DNA from: Gemmatimonadaceae bacterium
GTDB lineage: Bacteria > Gemmatimonadota > Gemmatimonadetes > Gemmatimonadales > Gemmatimonadaceae
Direction: 5' to 3'
Assembly: GCA_030835125.1 (NCBI GenBank)
Contig: JAUQWM010000033.1
Location: forward strand, 124,001 to 188,000
Length of the DNA stretch: 64,000 nt
Shown here: piece after piece, positions 52,824 to 60,718 of the stretch
Numbering within the stretch: the stretch's first letter is position 1
Layout of the letters: every line of letters starts with the position of its first letter
Notes under the pieces: generated by a model
Told to the model about the DNA's origin: nothing
Databases searched by the model: none
What the model saw: only the letters and a program-made list of their open reading frames with translations
Position numbers and translations under genes: made by a program

Positions 52824-53459
52824 ATGTCGCCCGCCGACCTTCGCCGCGAGTACGCCATGGCCGCGCTCGATGTCGCGGACGTGAAGCCCGACCCGCTCGA
52901 CCAGTTTCGTCACTGGTTCCACGATGCCCAGGCCGCCGGGGTGCGCGAGCCGAACGCGATGACCCTGGCCACGGCCACGCCCGGTGGCCGGCCTTCGGCG
53001 CGCATCGTCCTGCTGAAGACGATCGACCACCGCGGGTTCGGGTTCTTCACCGACTACCGCAGCCGCAAGGCCGCCGAACTGGACCGCAACCCGCAGGCGG
53101 CGCTGGTCTTCGCATGGATGGAACTCGAGCGGCAGGTGAGGATCGAGGGCACGGTCGAGCAGATGGACCGCGAGGAGGCGGCCGCCTACTTCGCGTCGCG
53201 CCCGTTAGGCTCCCGGCACGGGGCGTGGGCGTCCGTGCAGAGCTCGGTGATCCCGGACCGCGCGTGGCTCGAAACCGCGGTGCTGGAGGTGGAGCGCCGT
53301 CATCCCGACGGCGAGATCCCGCTGCCCTCCCACTGGGGCGGGTTCATCCTCGCGCCGACGATGTGTGAATTCTGGCAGGGACGGCCGAGCCGGCTCCACG
53401 ACCGGATCCAGTACCGGATGAGCGCCGGTCAGTGGGTCGTGGAACGGCTCGCCCCGTAA
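52824..53459 (+). CDS. pdxH: Pyridoxamine/pyridoxine 5'-phosphate oxidase
   Basis: A 211-residue FMN enzyme that makes pyridoxal 5'-phosphate. Family landmarks are PNAMTLATATPGGRPSARIV (FMN phosphate site), LKTIDHRGFGFFTDYRSRKA, RPLGSRHGAWASVQSS, HWGGFILAPTMCEFWQGRP and the end RLHDRIQYRM. ATG 52824; the ribosome site is weak. An octamer (53203-53210) encodes the Leu-Gly of RPLGSR. It is divergent from the sigma gene. Confidence 0.96.
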   Translation: MSPADLRREYAMAALDVADVKPDPLDQFRHWFHDAQAAGVREPNAMTLATATPGGRPSARIVLLKTIDHRGFGFFTDYRSRKAAELDRNPQAALVFAWMELERQVRIEGTVEQMDREEAAAYFASRPLGSRHGAWASVQSSVIPDRAWLETAVLEVERRHPDGEIPLPSHWGGFILAPTMCEFWQGRPSRLHDRIQYRMSAGQWVVERLAP

Positions 53460-53490
53460 GCGCGCCTCCGCCGGGGCGGCCGCCCGCCCG

Positions 53491-54402
53491 TCAATACCGC
53501 TCCGACTGCTTCGCTTCCTCGAGAAGCTTCTCGTACGACACCATCCGCGCGGCACTGACATCGCCGCGTGCGACCGCGGCCTGCACGGCGCACGCCGGTT
53601 CGTTCAGGTGACTGCAGTCGGCGAAGCGGCACTCGTCGCGCAGGGCGCGAATCTCCGGGAAGCAATCGTCGAGCCCCTGCGACGGCACGCCCCACATCCC
53701 GATCTCCCGCAGGCCGGGCGTGTCCACGACGAACCCGCCGTCGGGCAGCGGGTGGAGAAAGGCGCCCACGGTGGTGTGTCGTCCCTTGTTCACCGATGCG
53801 CTGATCTCCCCCACGCGCAGCACCAGTCCGGGGTACAGCGCGTTGAGCAACGACGACTTCCCGACCCCCGACGGACCGGTGAACACCGAGGTGCGCCCGA
53901 CGAGCGCGGCTCGCAGCGCATCCAGGCCCTTGCCGGTCCGGCAGCTCGTCAGGTGCACGGGATACCCGATCCGTTCATAGGCGCCGAAGAGGCGCAATGC
54001 CTCGGCCTCGTCCGCGAGGTCCACCTTGTTCACCACCACCCGGGCCGCGATCGCATTCGCCTCGGCGATCACCAGGAAGCGGTCGAGCATGGCGGGGTGC
54101 GGCTCGGGCTGCCGCAAGGCGAAGACCGCGACGACCTGGTCCACGTTGGCGACGATGACGCGCTCGCCCCGCGTGCGCGCGGGGTCCCGGCGCGCCAGCC
54201 GCGACCGCCGATGCAGGATCTCGGTGATCGCCCACCCCGACCCCTGCCCGTCCTCGACCAGCACCACCTCGTCACCGACCGCGAGCTTCACGCCGCCCTC
54301 ATGCTTGACGCGCCCGCGCAGCGCGGCCACGACGTCGGCGCCGTCCTCCCGCTGCACGTGCCACGCACCACCGGTGCCGTGGAGGACGACGCCGCGGGTC
54401 AC
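53491..54402 (-). CDS. rsgA: Ribosome small-subunit-dependent GTPase A
   Basis: A 303-residue circularly permuted GTPase that matures the 30S subunit. An OB domain (residues 1-80) is followed by the G4-G5-G1-G3 order: VVNKVDLADE, TSCRTGKGLD, FTGPSGVGKSSLLNAL (from about 175) and FVVDTPGLREIGMWGV. A C-terminal zinc module DECRFADCSHLNEPACAVQA binds with three Cys and one His. GTG 54402 is the start: it overlaps the upstream gene by four bases (GTGA). Confidence 0.96.
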   Translation of the reverse strand: MTRGVVLHGTGGAWHVQREDGADVVAALRGRVKHEGGVKLAVGDEVVLVEDGQGSGWAITEILHRRSRLARRDPARTRGERVIVANVDQVVAVFALRQPEPHPAMLDRFLVIAEANAIAARVVVNKVDLADEAEALRLFGAYERIGYPVHLTSCRTGKGLDALRAALVGRTSVFTGPSGVGKSSLLNALYPGLVLRVGEISASVNKGRHTTVGAFLHPLPDGGFVVDTPGLREIGMWGVPSQGLDDCFPEIRALRDECRFADCSHLNEPACAVQAAVARGDVSAARMVSYEKLLEEAKQSERY

Positions 54403-54791
54403 TCGCCCTCGTCCTTCATGACATCCCACCATGTCCGCGACGGACGCGGCGCGGCCTGCCGGATGCGGTCGTCGAGGATGGCCTTCACTTCCACCAGCGA
54501 CATCCTGCCTAACGCTTCCACGGCCTCCGCCGGCGTCGCCGCGAACGCCAGGAACGGGGTCTCGAGGTGGCCTTCGACGCCCTGGGCGCCCAGCCGGCGC
54601 CAGCGGACGAAGAGGAAGTAGGCGCCCCACGGCCGGTCGGCGTCGCCGGTCCGGTCGGACTCGATGGCGACACTGTACGACAGGCCGTCGCTTCCCTGGA
54701 ACGCGGCGGGTCGGGCATGGACCGCCATGTAGCCGGCGATGGTGGACTCGTCGCCCCGCGAGGGGTCCGGGGGGAGGAACCTGCCGGGCAT
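54399..54791 (-). CDS. Conserved-looking protein of unknown function upstream of rsgA
   Basis: A 130-residue soluble protein I do not recognise. It has a beta-rich centre (LSYSVAIESDRTGDADRPWG, AYFLFVRWRRLGAQGVEGHL) and a helical end (EVKAILDDRIRQAAPRP, RTWWDVMKDEGE). It overlaps rsgA by four bases (GTGA) and follows the M14 peptidase by 17 bases. An octamer (54507-54514) encodes Leu-Gly in EALGRM. The coupling to rsgA suggests a ribosome-related or unlinked role; no motif tells which. Confidence 0.6.
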   Translation of the reverse strand: MPGRFLPPDPSRGDESTIAGYMAVHARPAAFQGSDGLSYSVAIESDRTGDADRPWGAYFLFVRWRRLGAQGVEGHLETPFLAFAATPAEAVEALGRMSLVEVKAILDDRIRQAAPRPSRTWWDVMKDEGE

Positions 54792-54808
54792 GAGCGGGAC
54801 GCCGGCGC

Positions 54809-56587
54809 TCAGGGGCTGTTGGACCGCGGCAGGGCGGTCATCGACACCGGCGGTGCCGACTGCAGTCGCACGACCGGAGCGGTGCCGGCGCCGCCTGACG
54901 AGCGGCCCCCCACGTCCCAGGCCACGATCCCGTCATCGCTCTCCGGTTCCAGCAGGTACATCGCCAGCACGCCGAGCGGCTGGTTGACGCGGACCACGAC
55001 CGTGCCGGCGGCCAGGGTGACCTGACGACCGGCCACCCACCGCCCGGCCAGGCGGACGAGCCGGTGTCCCTCGAACGGCTGGGCGGCGACGATCGTGGAG
55101 TCGGCGGCAAACTGCGGGCCGGCATCGCCGCGCCACTCGGCATCCAGCCGCGACATCTCGAGGCCGTGCCACCGCGCGAGGGTGATGGCGGCGGTGTCGG
55201 AGGCGGCGAGGGCGTATCCCCAGGGGGCGGGCCGGGTGAGCGTCGGCGTGAACCGATCGAAGATCCGCATCGGCGCGGTGCGGAAGCGGCCGGTGCGGCG
55301 CGCGCCGATCGGCATGCCTGCTTCGTAGCGCGTGGAGTCGCCGAGTCGCTCGATCTCCTCGTACGACACCGGCTGGTCCACCGGCGCCGCCGCCATCACG
55401 GCGCGCACCGGCACCGGGGGCAACGCCGGTGATCCGCTGCGCAACGCCGCATCCGACTGGCTGGCAATGCCCAGGATCGACTGGCGCCGTTCGGCCACCA
55501 GCGAGAGCAGCTCCTTCGTGAAGGCGTAGGTGGCCCGGACGCGCTTCTCGAACGGGTCGTGCGAGTACGCCTCGCTCAGGATCGACACGCGCCCGCGGAG
55601 CGCGTAGTAGTTGCTGCCGAATCGCGGCGTGTGCTCGTACGTGCGCCACTCGGCGGGCGGCGTGGCGGGCGTGATGCCGGTGGGCGGCGGACCGCCGCGG
55701 CCGCCGCGCCCCGCCCCGCCCCCGCGCGCCGCACCGCCACCGGCGAAGTCGCCATAGTCGAAGGTCTCGACCTGGTGGCGCTCGCGCACCCGGCGGCGCA
55801 ACTCGGGCAGGAAGGAGTCCCGGGCCCATGCCCCGCCGAACGTGATCCCCGGCAGCGCGGCGGCGGGATTCAGCGACGGCGCGTACGTGAGGTTGTAGCC
55901 GTGGTAGCTGCCATTGGTCGTGTGCAGGTCCACGAAGACGTGCGGGTCCCACCGGTTGAACAGCGCCAGCGACGCCCGGGTCTCCGGCGCATCGGCCTTC
56001 ATGTAGTCGCGGTTCAGGTTCAACCCGGTCGCGTTCGGCCTGGTGCCGACCATCTCGGGCCCGTTCTGGGCGCCGCGACTCCTGGCCTGCGGCGCCAGCC
56101 GCTCGTTGCCATCGGCGTTGTAGTTCGGCAGCGCGATCAGGACGATCGAGTCGAGCACGTTGGGACGCGGGTCGAGCAGCAGGTCGCGGGCCAGCGCCTG
56201 GAGCGCCTCCTTCCCCTCGACCTCGCCCGAATGGATGTTGCCCTGCACGTACACGATGGGGCGGCCCGAACGGCGCGCCGCCTCCGGCGTGTCGAACAGC
56301 GGGCGCGAGAGGACCACGTACGGCAGGTCGCGTCCCTCGGTGGTCCGGCCCATCACGCCGCGCCCGATCGGGCGGCCGAGCCGCGACAGGCCGTCGAGGA
56401 AGGCGACCACGCTGGCGTGCGACGACGTCTCGAGGAAGCCGGTGCGCTCCGCCTGCGTCCGCGGCCCGGCCGGCGTGGACACGATCGTCACGGCCGGCTT
56501 CGTGCAGGCCACGGCGAGGATGCCTAACGAAGCCGCCCGGAGGCGGAAGCGGGACCCGGCGGGCAGGCGCGACGAGGGCAGGCGCAT
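54809..56587 (-). CDS. M14 zinc carboxypeptidase lipoprotein with an Arg/Gly-rich insertion
   Basis: A 592-residue lipoprotein (lipobox ILAVACTKP). The M14 peptidase domain has zinc residues in GNIHSGEVEGKEA (HxxE) and the second His in VFVDLHTTNGSYHG. LNRDYMKADAPETRA binds substrate and SILSEAYSHDPFEKR holds the catalytic Glu. A loop coding AARGGGAGRGGRGG (55687-55740) interrupts the domain. A C-terminal beta-rich domain (about 400-592) follows. ATG 56587 (or GTG 56590) follows GGAGG. It probably trims extracellular peptides at the outer membrane. An octamer (56522-56529) encodes Leu-Gly in the signal peptide (ASLGILAV). Confidence 0.9.
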   Translation of the reverse strand: MRLPSSRLPAGSRFRLRAASLGILAVACTKPAVTIVSTPAGPRTQAERTGFLETSSHASVVAFLDGLSRLGRPIGRGVMGRTTEGRDLPYVVLSRPLFDTPEAARRSGRPIVYVQGNIHSGEVEGKEALQALARDLLLDPRPNVLDSIVLIALPNYNADGNERLAPQARSRGAQNGPEMVGTRPNATGLNLNRDYMKADAPETRASLALFNRWDPHVFVDLHTTNGSYHGYNLTYAPSLNPAAALPGITFGGAWARDSFLPELRRRVRERHQVETFDYGDFAGGGAARGGGAGRGGRGGPPPTGITPATPPAEWRTYEHTPRFGSNYYALRGRVSILSEAYSHDPFEKRVRATYAFTKELLSLVAERRQSILGIASQSDAALRSGSPALPPVPVRAVMAAAPVDQPVSYEEIERLGDSTRYEAGMPIGARRTGRFRTAPMRIFDRFTPTLTRPAPWGYALAASDTAAITLARWHGLEMSRLDAEWRGDAGPQFAADSTIVAAQPFEGHRLVRLAGRWVAGRQVTLAAGTVVVRVNQPLGVLAMYLLEPESDDGIVAWDVGGRSSGGAGTAPVVRLQSAPPVSMTALPRSNSP

Positions 56588-56642
56588 CACGGTGAAGCCT
56601 CCACTGACGTTGGACCGCGCGGGACGTCCGGGAAGCCCCCGG

Positions 56643-58634
56643 TCACGGGCGCGCGGCGCCCGCCACCGCGGCGGGGCCGGCGCGCCAGGCGTCCAGGACC
56701 TCCAGCAACCCCGAGATCGAGGAAGCGGCCCGTGTCCCGCCCCCGGCGACCAGGATCCGGTCCCCGGCGAGCACGGGAAAGATACCATGGCGACCCGTCG
56801 GCATCCGCGGTCCCTCGCGCCAGCTGTTGGTCGCCGGGTTGAAGATGTCGACCCGATCGAATACGCCCTCCGGCGTCGCGCCGGGTCCGTCGAGCGTCTC
56901 GCCACCCATGACCCAGAACTCGCCGTCGACATACACGGCCTTCCCCATGCCCCCGCGCGACAACGGCAGCGCGGCGGGTCCACCCGCCTCCCCGCTCACC
57001 AGCCACCGGTCGGTCGCCGGATTGTAGACCTGGACGTCGTTGAAGCCGTTGGCGAGTTCATTCCGGTCGCCGCTGCCGGGACCCCGCCCGCCAAAGACAT
57101 AGAAACGCGTCCCGTCCGTTCCAGACGCTGCGTGGTTCCGTGCGCGTGGCATCGGCGCGATGGAGGACCAGGTCCCGGTGATCGGGTCCAGCTTGAACGC
57201 GAGGCGCGTCGTGGAGTCGCCGGCGATGCCACCCGCCAGGTAGATAATCCCGCCGATCGCGGCAGTCGCCGCCGACCCGACGCCCAGGGGAAGGTCCGGC
57301 CCGAAGGACCACGAATTCGTGACTGGATCGAAGACCTGCACCACGGACTCGACACCGCCAAGCCCGCCAATCAGGTACCATCGCCCCGCGACGACTTCGG
57401 AGGCATGGTGGTGCCCGGCCGCAACCCGCACCGACTGCTGGTGGCGATCGTCCCACTGGCCACTGCGAAGGTCGAGGGCCAGCGTCTCGACCGCGTCGTG
57501 GCCCACGACATACATGCGATCGCCGATGATTCCCGCCGCCACCTCGCCGAGCGGCATCGGCATTGGCCGTCCCGGCGACCAGGACATCCCGAACTGCCCG
57601 ATCCACGACTCCTTGCTTCGCGGCAGGGCTCCCGCGTCGCCACCGGCCGCCACGAGCACGCGATCCCCGATCAGGGCCGCGATCGGCGCGACACGCCCCC
57701 TTGGCAAGGGCGCGAGCCCCGTCCAGCGGTTGGTCGCCGGGTCGTATTCGGTCACCGACGCCGAGGCCTCGGTGCCGGTGGGACGCGAACGCCCGCCGAT
57801 CACCAGGATGCGTCCGTCGCGAACGAACGTGGAGGGCTCGGCATGCGAGCGCGCGAACGGGAGTGGCGCGACCGTCGTCCACGAATCGCTCGAGGGATCG
57901 TAGCGGTGCACGTCGGCGATATCGATCTGGTAGGGATCGTGGCGGATCGCACCACCGATGGCGTACGCGTAGCCGCCGAGCGCGACGCCCGACAAGTGAC
58001 CGCGGCCGACCGGCAGCGGAGCCGCTTCCAGCCAGCGTCGAGCGGAGTCCGGCGCGTCGAGGTCGAGGCGCCAGTGCGTCGTCGACACCGTATTGCGGTC
58101 GGCGAGGTAGCCACCGTAGTAGTGCAGCGTGTTCCCCAGGGCGACCAGCGCGCCCGCACCACGGATCTCGGGAAGCGGCGGGCCCGACGACCAGGAATCG
58201 GAGTCGATCTCGTAGCGCCACACGGCGGTGGTGCCCGGCCCGGGATGCTGGCCCGTGAAGCCACCGGCAATCCAGATCGATCGCCCGATGCGCACCGCGT
58301 TGGCGTGCGTCAGGGACGTCGGCATGTCACCCTTCCGAACCCACGTATCCGTGACCCCATCATAGACGTGCACCGCGGCCGACGCATGGCGTTCCACGTC
58401 GATGAACCCGCCGAACACGAAGGCGCTGTCGCCCAGGGAAGCGACGCCGGCCTCGTACACGGTGAACGGGGCCGGTGATGTCACGTTCCAGAACCAGTTC
58501 CCCGGCGTCGGCAGGTACCGGTCGAGGAACGAGAACGGATACCGCCGGCCGGCCTCGAAGCCCACCGCCGCGGTCGCGGCGGCGGCACCGAGGCCAAGGA
58601 CGGCGGCGAGGAGTGCCCGGGAGGTGCGTGTCAT
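56643..58634 (-). CDS. Secreted Kelch-repeat beta-propeller protein
   Basis: A 663-residue exported protein. After a signal (LLAAVLGLGAAAATAAVG) come about ten Kelch blades, with repeated GGxxxG-type strands: FVFGGFIDVERHASAAVHVY, IWIAGGFTGQHPG, ILVIGGRSRPTGTEASASVT, YLAGGIAGDSTTRLAFKLD and FYVFGGRGPGSGDRNELANG. Each is followed by a Trp (W-turn). Two six- or seven-bladed propellers are likely. No catalytic residue (galactose-oxidase type Cys-Tyr) is apparent, so it is probably a binding protein. The quinoprotein gene ends six bases upstream: one operon. Confidence 0.85.
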   Translation of the reverse strand: MTRTSRALLAAVLGLGAAAATAAVGFEAGRRYPFSFLDRYLPTPGNWFWNVTSPAPFTVYEAGVASLGDSAFVFGGFIDVERHASAAVHVYDGVTDTWVRKGDMPTSLTHANAVRIGRSIWIAGGFTGQHPGPGTTAVWRYEIDSDSWSSGPPLPEIRGAGALVALGNTLHYYGGYLADRNTVSTTHWRLDLDAPDSARRWLEAAPLPVGRGHLSGVALGGYAYAIGGAIRHDPYQIDIADVHRYDPSSDSWTTVAPLPFARSHAEPSTFVRDGRILVIGGRSRPTGTEASASVTEYDPATNRWTGLAPLPRGRVAPIAALIGDRVLVAAGGDAGALPRSKESWIGQFGMSWSPGRPMPMPLGEVAAGIIGDRMYVVGHDAVETLALDLRSGQWDDRHQQSVRVAAGHHHASEVVAGRWYLIGGLGGVESVVQVFDPVTNSWSFGPDLPLGVGSAATAAIGGIIYLAGGIAGDSTTRLAFKLDPITGTWSSIAPMPRARNHAASGTDGTRFYVFGGRGPGSGDRNELANGFNDVQVYNPATDRWLVSGEAGGPAALPLSRGGMGKAVYVDGEFWVMGGETLDGPGATPEGVFDRVDIFNPATNSWREGPRMPTGRHGIFPVLAGDRILVAGGGTRAASSISGLLEVLDAWRAGPAAVAGAARP

Positions 58635-58640
58635 GGAGTC

Positions 58641-60617
58641 CTAACGATCAAGGTCGCCGGCGAGCGTGAAGGCCACCAGTCGGCCGTTTTCACCCGACCC
58701 GAACCCGACCACGATGAACTGGCGTCCCGAGCTCGTCCGGTAGGTCATGGGGTTGGCATTGCTGGTCTTCCCGAGCGGTCCCTCCCACAGTTGGGCACCC
58801 GTGCGCGAATCGAGCGCGAGGAGGGATTCCCCGCCACCGGTGAGGAAGACCAGGCCGCCGGCGGTGACGATCGGTCCGGGGGGACCGGGCGCGCCGAGGG
58901 GAGGCAGCGCGAGCGACGGAAAGGCGAGGCGGACGCGGGGCGAGTCGCCGACCGTGAGATTCCAGTCGATCGACCCGTCGTTCATGTCGTAGGAGGCCAG
59001 CGTGCCGTACGGCGGCTTGACGATCGGGATCGATTCCGGAATCCGCGGAAAGAACGGCAATCGGTGGCGGCGCGGCACAGTGATGTCGAGCGCGCGGTGC
59101 GGCGGCTCGCGATAGTCGGTCACGAAGCCGGCGCTGTCCCCGTGGAACGCCGGATCCGCGGGTACCACGCGCGCCAGCACGGGGTTCCGCGTTGCCTTGA
59201 CATACAGCCTCTGCTGCGTGGGGTCCCAGGCCCCGCCTCCCCACCCGGCACCGCCAAGCCATCCCGGGAGGAGGACGGTGCCCTCGCGGGACGGCGGGTC
59301 GAACAACGCGCCCAGCCGCATCCCGCGCACCTCGTCGAGCGCCTGACGCCGGACCTCGGGCGTGAAGTCGACGAGGTCCGACTCGGTGATGCCCTGCTGC
59401 GTGAAGGGCGGCGGCCAACTCGGGTGTGGCTGGGTGGGCCACGCTTCCTCGCCAGGCACGTCACTGGCCCGCACCGGCCGCTCCTCGATCGGCCACACGG
59501 GAGCGCCGGTCACGCGGTCGAACGCGTAGAGGAACCCTGTCTTCCCGGGGACCACGACGATATCGCGAAGCCGTCCGTCCCGCGGGATCGAAATGAGCAT
59601 CGGCGGCGCGGCCGCCTCGTAGTCCCACAGTCCGTGGTGGAGGTACTGGAAATGCCATTGCAGTCGACCCGTGGCTGCATCGAGGCAGACGAGTGACTCC
59701 GAGTACAGGTTGGCGCCCTTGCGCCGTCCCCCATAGAAGTCGTTGCTCGCGGCGCTCACGTTGGCGTACAGCAGCCCGCGCGCCGGGTCGACGGTCATCG
59801 GGCTCCAGACGTTGGCGTGTCCGACCCGGTCATTGGCGCCGGCTTCCCAGGAGTCGCCCCCGGGAGCATCCGCCGGCGGGACGGAATGCCAGGTCCACCG
59901 CGGCGTCCCGGTCGCGACGTCGAACGCCATGATGGCTCCGGGCGGGTCACGGTCGTGAACGAGGCGATCGGGAATGGCGCTCCCGACGATCACGACATCG
60001 CCGGCAACCACCGGTGCCGAGGTACTGCGCACCTTCTCCGCCTCAGCCGGCCACCGGAGGCCGTCGTTGAGGTCCACCGAACCGGAGTCGCCGAAGTCCG
60101 TCACTGGCGTCCCGGTGGCGGCATCGATCGCGTGCAGCCTGGCGCCGACGTTCACGTAGATGCGCCGACCACCGCGGACGACGGCTTGTGCGACGCCGCG
60201 ATGGACGAGTCCCCAGCGTGCGTCGGATGGCGTCGCCCCCAGCGCCAGCTCCGGCACGAACGTCCAGAACGCACGGCCAGTCTCCGCGTCCAGGGCAACG
60301 ACGCGCCCGAGCGCGGTCGACAGGAAGAGGGTGTCGCCGACCATGATCGGCGTCGCCTCGAAGCTCCCTGGTTCCGTCACCTGGTCGCCCGACCGGAGCA
60401 GGCGATCGGGCGAAGACCACAGCCACGCGCGCTCGAGGCGCGCGACGTTGGCACGGTCGACCTGCGACAGCGGGGAGTAGTGGCGTGCCTCGTCATCCCC
60501 CCCGACGACCGGCCATTCCACCCGCAGGGTGTCGGTCCCTGAGGCGGTCGCGGCTCCGCGCGACTCGCACGCCGCGCAGGCGACCAGGAGGAGGAAGGGT
60601 GCGTCACGAAGGGACAT
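58641..60617 (-). CDS. PQQ-dependent quinoprotein dehydrogenase-like lipoprotein
   Basis: A 658-residue lipoprotein (LVACAACES). The eight-bladed propeller of PQQ enzymes is seen in the Trp-docking repeats (LDAETGRAFWTFVPELALGA, FDVATGTPRWTWHSVPP, LDAATGRLQWHFQYLHHGLW, LDSRTGAQLWEGPLG). Landmarks of membrane-type glucose/quinate dehydrogenases include RHYSPLSQVDRANVARLERA, HHGLWDYEAAAPPM and VVPGKTGFLYAFDR. No haem c (CxxCH) site is present, so electrons would go to a separate acceptor. Its substrate is probably a sugar or alcohol. The stop TAG lies in an octamer variant (TCCTAACG, 58639-58646). Confidence 0.88.
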   Translation of the reverse strand: MSLRDAPFLLLVACAACESRGAATASGTDTLRVEWPVVGGDDEARHYSPLSQVDRANVARLERAWLWSSPDRLLRSGDQVTEPGSFEATPIMVGDTLFLSTALGRVVALDAETGRAFWTFVPELALGATPSDARWGLVHRGVAQAVVRGGRRIYVNVGARLHAIDAATGTPVTDFGDSGSVDLNDGLRWPAEAEKVRSTSAPVVAGDVVIVGSAIPDRLVHDRDPPGAIMAFDVATGTPRWTWHSVPPADAPGGDSWEAGANDRVGHANVWSPMTVDPARGLLYANVSAASNDFYGGRRKGANLYSESLVCLDAATGRLQWHFQYLHHGLWDYEAAAPPMLISIPRDGRLRDIVVVPGKTGFLYAFDRVTGAPVWPIEERPVRASDVPGEEAWPTQPHPSWPPPFTQQGITESDLVDFTPEVRRQALDEVRGMRLGALFDPPSREGTVLLPGWLGGAGWGGGAWDPTQQRLYVKATRNPVLARVVPADPAFHGDSAGFVTDYREPPHRALDITVPRRHRLPFFPRIPESIPIVKPPYGTLASYDMNDGSIDWNLTVGDSPRVRLAFPSLALPPLGAPGPPGPIVTAGGLVFLTGGGESLLALDSRTGAQLWEGPLGKTSNANPMTYRTSSGRQFIVVGFGSGENGRLVAFTLAGDLDR

Positions 60618-60680
60618 CCCCCGGAATGTGGCGACGTCAACCGTGACGGGCCAGAGGCCCGCGACGGGCCTAACGCGAAA

Positions 60681-60703
60681 ACGCCCCGCGCAAGGCGGGG
60701 CGT
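60681..60703 (-). terminator. Intrinsic terminator of the TonB-receptor gene
   Basis: On the minus strand ACGCCCCGC-CTTGC-GCGGGGCGT forms a 9-base stem followed by TTTCGC. It lies 16 bases after the receptor stop codon. Confidence 0.75.
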
Positions 60704-60718
60704 CTTCCTCAGCGAGCC

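Noticed and set aside
53474..53485. GGGCGGCCGCCC palindrome between pdxH and rsgA as a terminator
   Set aside because: Four-base stems with no T run; not convincing enough to list.
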